The notes under the pieces are model-generated. The model did not search any database. It was not told where the DNA came from and was given only the letters and a program-made list of their open reading frames with translations. 13,142 nucleotides of DNA from Pseudomonadota bacterium (GTDB lineage: Bacteria; Pseudomonadota; Alphaproteobacteria; Sphingomonadales; Sphingomonadaceae), in assembly GCA_023423775.1 (NCBI GenBank), contig JAFAEZ010000093.1:1-13142 (forward strand), written 5' to 3'. Both the position numbers and the translations under genes were made by a program. This document shows positions 11,810 through 13,142 of the stretch, piece by piece (the stretch's first letter is position 1; each line of letters begins with the position of its first letter).

Positions 11810-13142
11810 ATGCGCGAGAAGGAATTACGGCTGGCCCTGGTCTGCTATGGCGGCGTTAGCCTCGCCGTCTACATGCATGGAATCACCAAGGAAATTTGGC
11901 GCCTCGCCAAGGCGAGCCAGAGCTTCCACAATGGCGGTGAGCCCACCACCGGCACGGCCGATGTCTATCACCGGCTGCTCCAGGCGATGGCCGAGCAATG
12001 CGGCATCGAGTTGCGCGTGCTGGTCGACATCCTCGCCGGTGCCAGCGCGGGCGGGATCAACGCCATCTTCCTCGGCGACGCGATCGCGACCGGGCGTTCG
12101 CTCGATCCGCTCACCGAATTGTGGCTGGAAACCGCCGATGTCGACCGCCTCGTCGATCCGGGCGTCCACCCGATGTCGCGATTCGCCAAGAAGATCGCTG
12201 TGCCGGTCGCGTGGGCGCTGTCGGCGCGGCGCGGCGGCACCGTCGAGCAGACCGTCCAGGCCGATCATCGCGAGGAGGTCCGCACCAAGCTGGCGAGTTT
12301 CGTCAAGGCGCGCTGGTTCGCCCCGCCCTTCGGCGGCGAAGGTTTCACCCATTTGCTGCTCGACGCCCTGGACGCGATGGCGAACGGCCCGGTCGGGCCG
12401 CCGCTACTGCCGCATTACCAGCCGCTCGACCTGTTCGTGACCGTCACCGATTTCCACGGCCATCCCGAGCGGCTCCGGCTCCATTCGCCGGAGGAAGTGA
12501 CCGAGACCGAGCACCGCCTGACCCTCTCCTTCCGCGACCGCGGCGGGGAGCAGCGCGGCCTCGCCGCCACCCCCGAGCTCGCTTTCGCCGCCCGCGCCAC
12601 CGCCAGCTTCCCCGGCGCCTTCCCGCCTTTCCAGGTGGCCGAGCTCGATCGCGCGCTGGAGAAGCGCGGCCAGGAATGGCCCGGTCGCGAGCGCTTCCTG
12701 CGCCACGCCTTGCCGCGCCAGTGGGCAGTCGGCGAGTGCGCGAGCGCCGTGCTGATCGACGGCTCGGTCCTCGCCAATGCGCCGTTCGGCCCCGCGCTCG
12801 ACGCGCTCCACCGCCGGCCGGCGCGGCGCGAAGTCGACCGCCGCTTCGTCTATATCGACCCCGCACCCGGCCATCGCGGCGTGCGTCTCACCAGCACGGG
12901 CGAGATCGAGGCGCCGGGCTTCATCGCCACCATCTTCGGTGCGCTTTCCGACATCCCACGCGAGCAGCCGATCCGCGACAATCTCGAGACGATCGAGCAG
13001 CGATCGGAGCGGATCCGCAGCCTGCGGCGGATCGTCGAGGCGATGCGCCCCGAGGTCGAGGCCGCGATCGAGCGCACTTTCGGCACGACCCTGCTGCTCA
13101 GCCGCCCCACCCCCGCCCGTCTCGCCGCCTGGCGCTCCAAGG
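11810..13142 (+). CDS. Patatin-like phospholipase-family protein (N-terminal 444 codons, partial)
   Basis: The frame from ATG 11810 is open to the window edge with no stop, so the gene continues to the right. The protein starts MREKELRLALVCYGGVSLAVYMHG, typical of the large patatin-related family modelled as TIGR03607 (often above 700 residues). The oxyanion-hole glycines are in CYGGVSL (12-18). The nucleophile elbow is GASAGG (77-82) with S79, and the catalytic Asp is in LIDGSVLANAPF (315-326) with D317, completing a Ser-Asp dyad. There is no signal peptide or membrane segment in the visible part, so it is probably a cytosolic or peripheral lipid acyl hydrolase. Substrate is unknown. AGG lies 9 bases before the start. 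The opposite-strand and +1-frame openings here are shadows. It shares its control region with rlpA. Confidence 0.9.
   Translation, partial: MREKELRLALVCYGGVSLAVYMHGITKEIWRLAKASQSFHNGGEPTTGTADVYHRLLQAMAEQCGIELRVLVDILAGASAGGINAIFLGDAIATGRSLDPLTELWLETADVDRLVDPGVHPMSRFAKKIAVPVAWALSARRGGTVEQTVQADHREEVRTKLASFVKARWFAPPFGGEGFTHLLLDALDAMANGPVGPPLLPHYQPLDLFVTVTDFHGHPERLRLHSPEEVTETEHRLTLSFRDRGGEQRGLAATPELAFAARATASFPGAFPPFQVAELDRALEKRGQEWPGRERFLRHALPRQWAVGECASAVLIDGSVLANAPFGPALDALHRRPARREVDRRFVYIDPAPGHRGVRLTSTGEIEAPGFIATIFGALSDIPREQPIRDNLETIEQRSERIRSLRRIVEAMRPEVEAAIERTFGTTLLLSRPTPARLAAWRSK

Noticed and set aside
11745..12440. A 231-codon plus-strand frame over the start of the patatin-like gene
   Set aside because: It is the +1 shadow of the patatin frame from 11810, which carries GASAGG and LIDGS motifs; the shadow product is Arg/Ser-rich without motifs.

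Overview
The window is a GC-rich (roughly two-thirds G+C by eye) chromosomal segment from an alphaproteobacterium, most likely a sphingomonad. The protein family mix points that way: a GANTC-rich promoter, a short HPF/RaiA-like protein, a TIGR03607-type patatin, a short RlpA, a secreted M13 peptidase and a secreted beta-lactamase-fold hydrolase. Genus and species cannot be fixed from the sequence alone. I see no rRNA, tRNA, CRISPR array, insertion sequence, phage gene or attachment site. The gene order and composition look like ordinary core genome.

Left part (1-965): two minus-strand reading frames encode a 58-residue single-membrane-segment protein and the N-terminus of a secreted Pro/Ala-rich protein that leaves the window. 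Divergent from them is aroK (shikimate kinase), whose 3' end runs 59 bp into the oppositely oriented antiporter gene.

Middle-left (907-6433): a tightly packed minus-strand gene string reads radA - cvpA - cysS - iscU/nifU-like - CPA2 (KefB/YbaL-type) antiporter. Junctions are 11 bp, a 4-bp overlap, 43 bp and a 1-bp overlap, so it is very probably one operon. It mixes DNA repair, a membrane protein of unclear role, tRNA charging with cysteine, Fe-S scaffold chemistry and cation/proton exchange.

Middle (6434-7621): a 126-bp divergent gap leads into a plus-strand pair, a 106-residue HPF/RaiA-like ribosome-associated protein with a TTG start and strong Shine-Dalgarno, then an endonuclease/exonuclease/phosphatase-fold enzyme. 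The second gene overlaps the following convergent gene by 29 bp.

Middle-right (7593-11643): three minus-strand genes for exported proteins follow: rlpA (septal lytic transglycosylase family), an M13 zinc metallopeptidase and a serine hydrolase of the class C beta-lactamase fold. A 12-bp perfect-stem hairpin separates the last two, and an inverted repeat that could be an operator precedes the peptidase gene.

Right end (11644-13142): a 166-bp divergent promoter region carries four GAGTC (GANTC, the CcrM methylation target) sites within 48 bp and three AACCAA motifs. It is followed by the first 444 codons of a large patatin-like protein that leaves the window.

I found no evidence for a wholly new defence, mobile or secretion system. 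The observations most worth checking are the GANTC cluster beside rlpA, a likely CTG start codon on the serine hydrolase, the GTGTATC inverted repeat before the peptidase, the NifU-like protein with only two of the usual three cysteines, and the two convergent coding overlaps.
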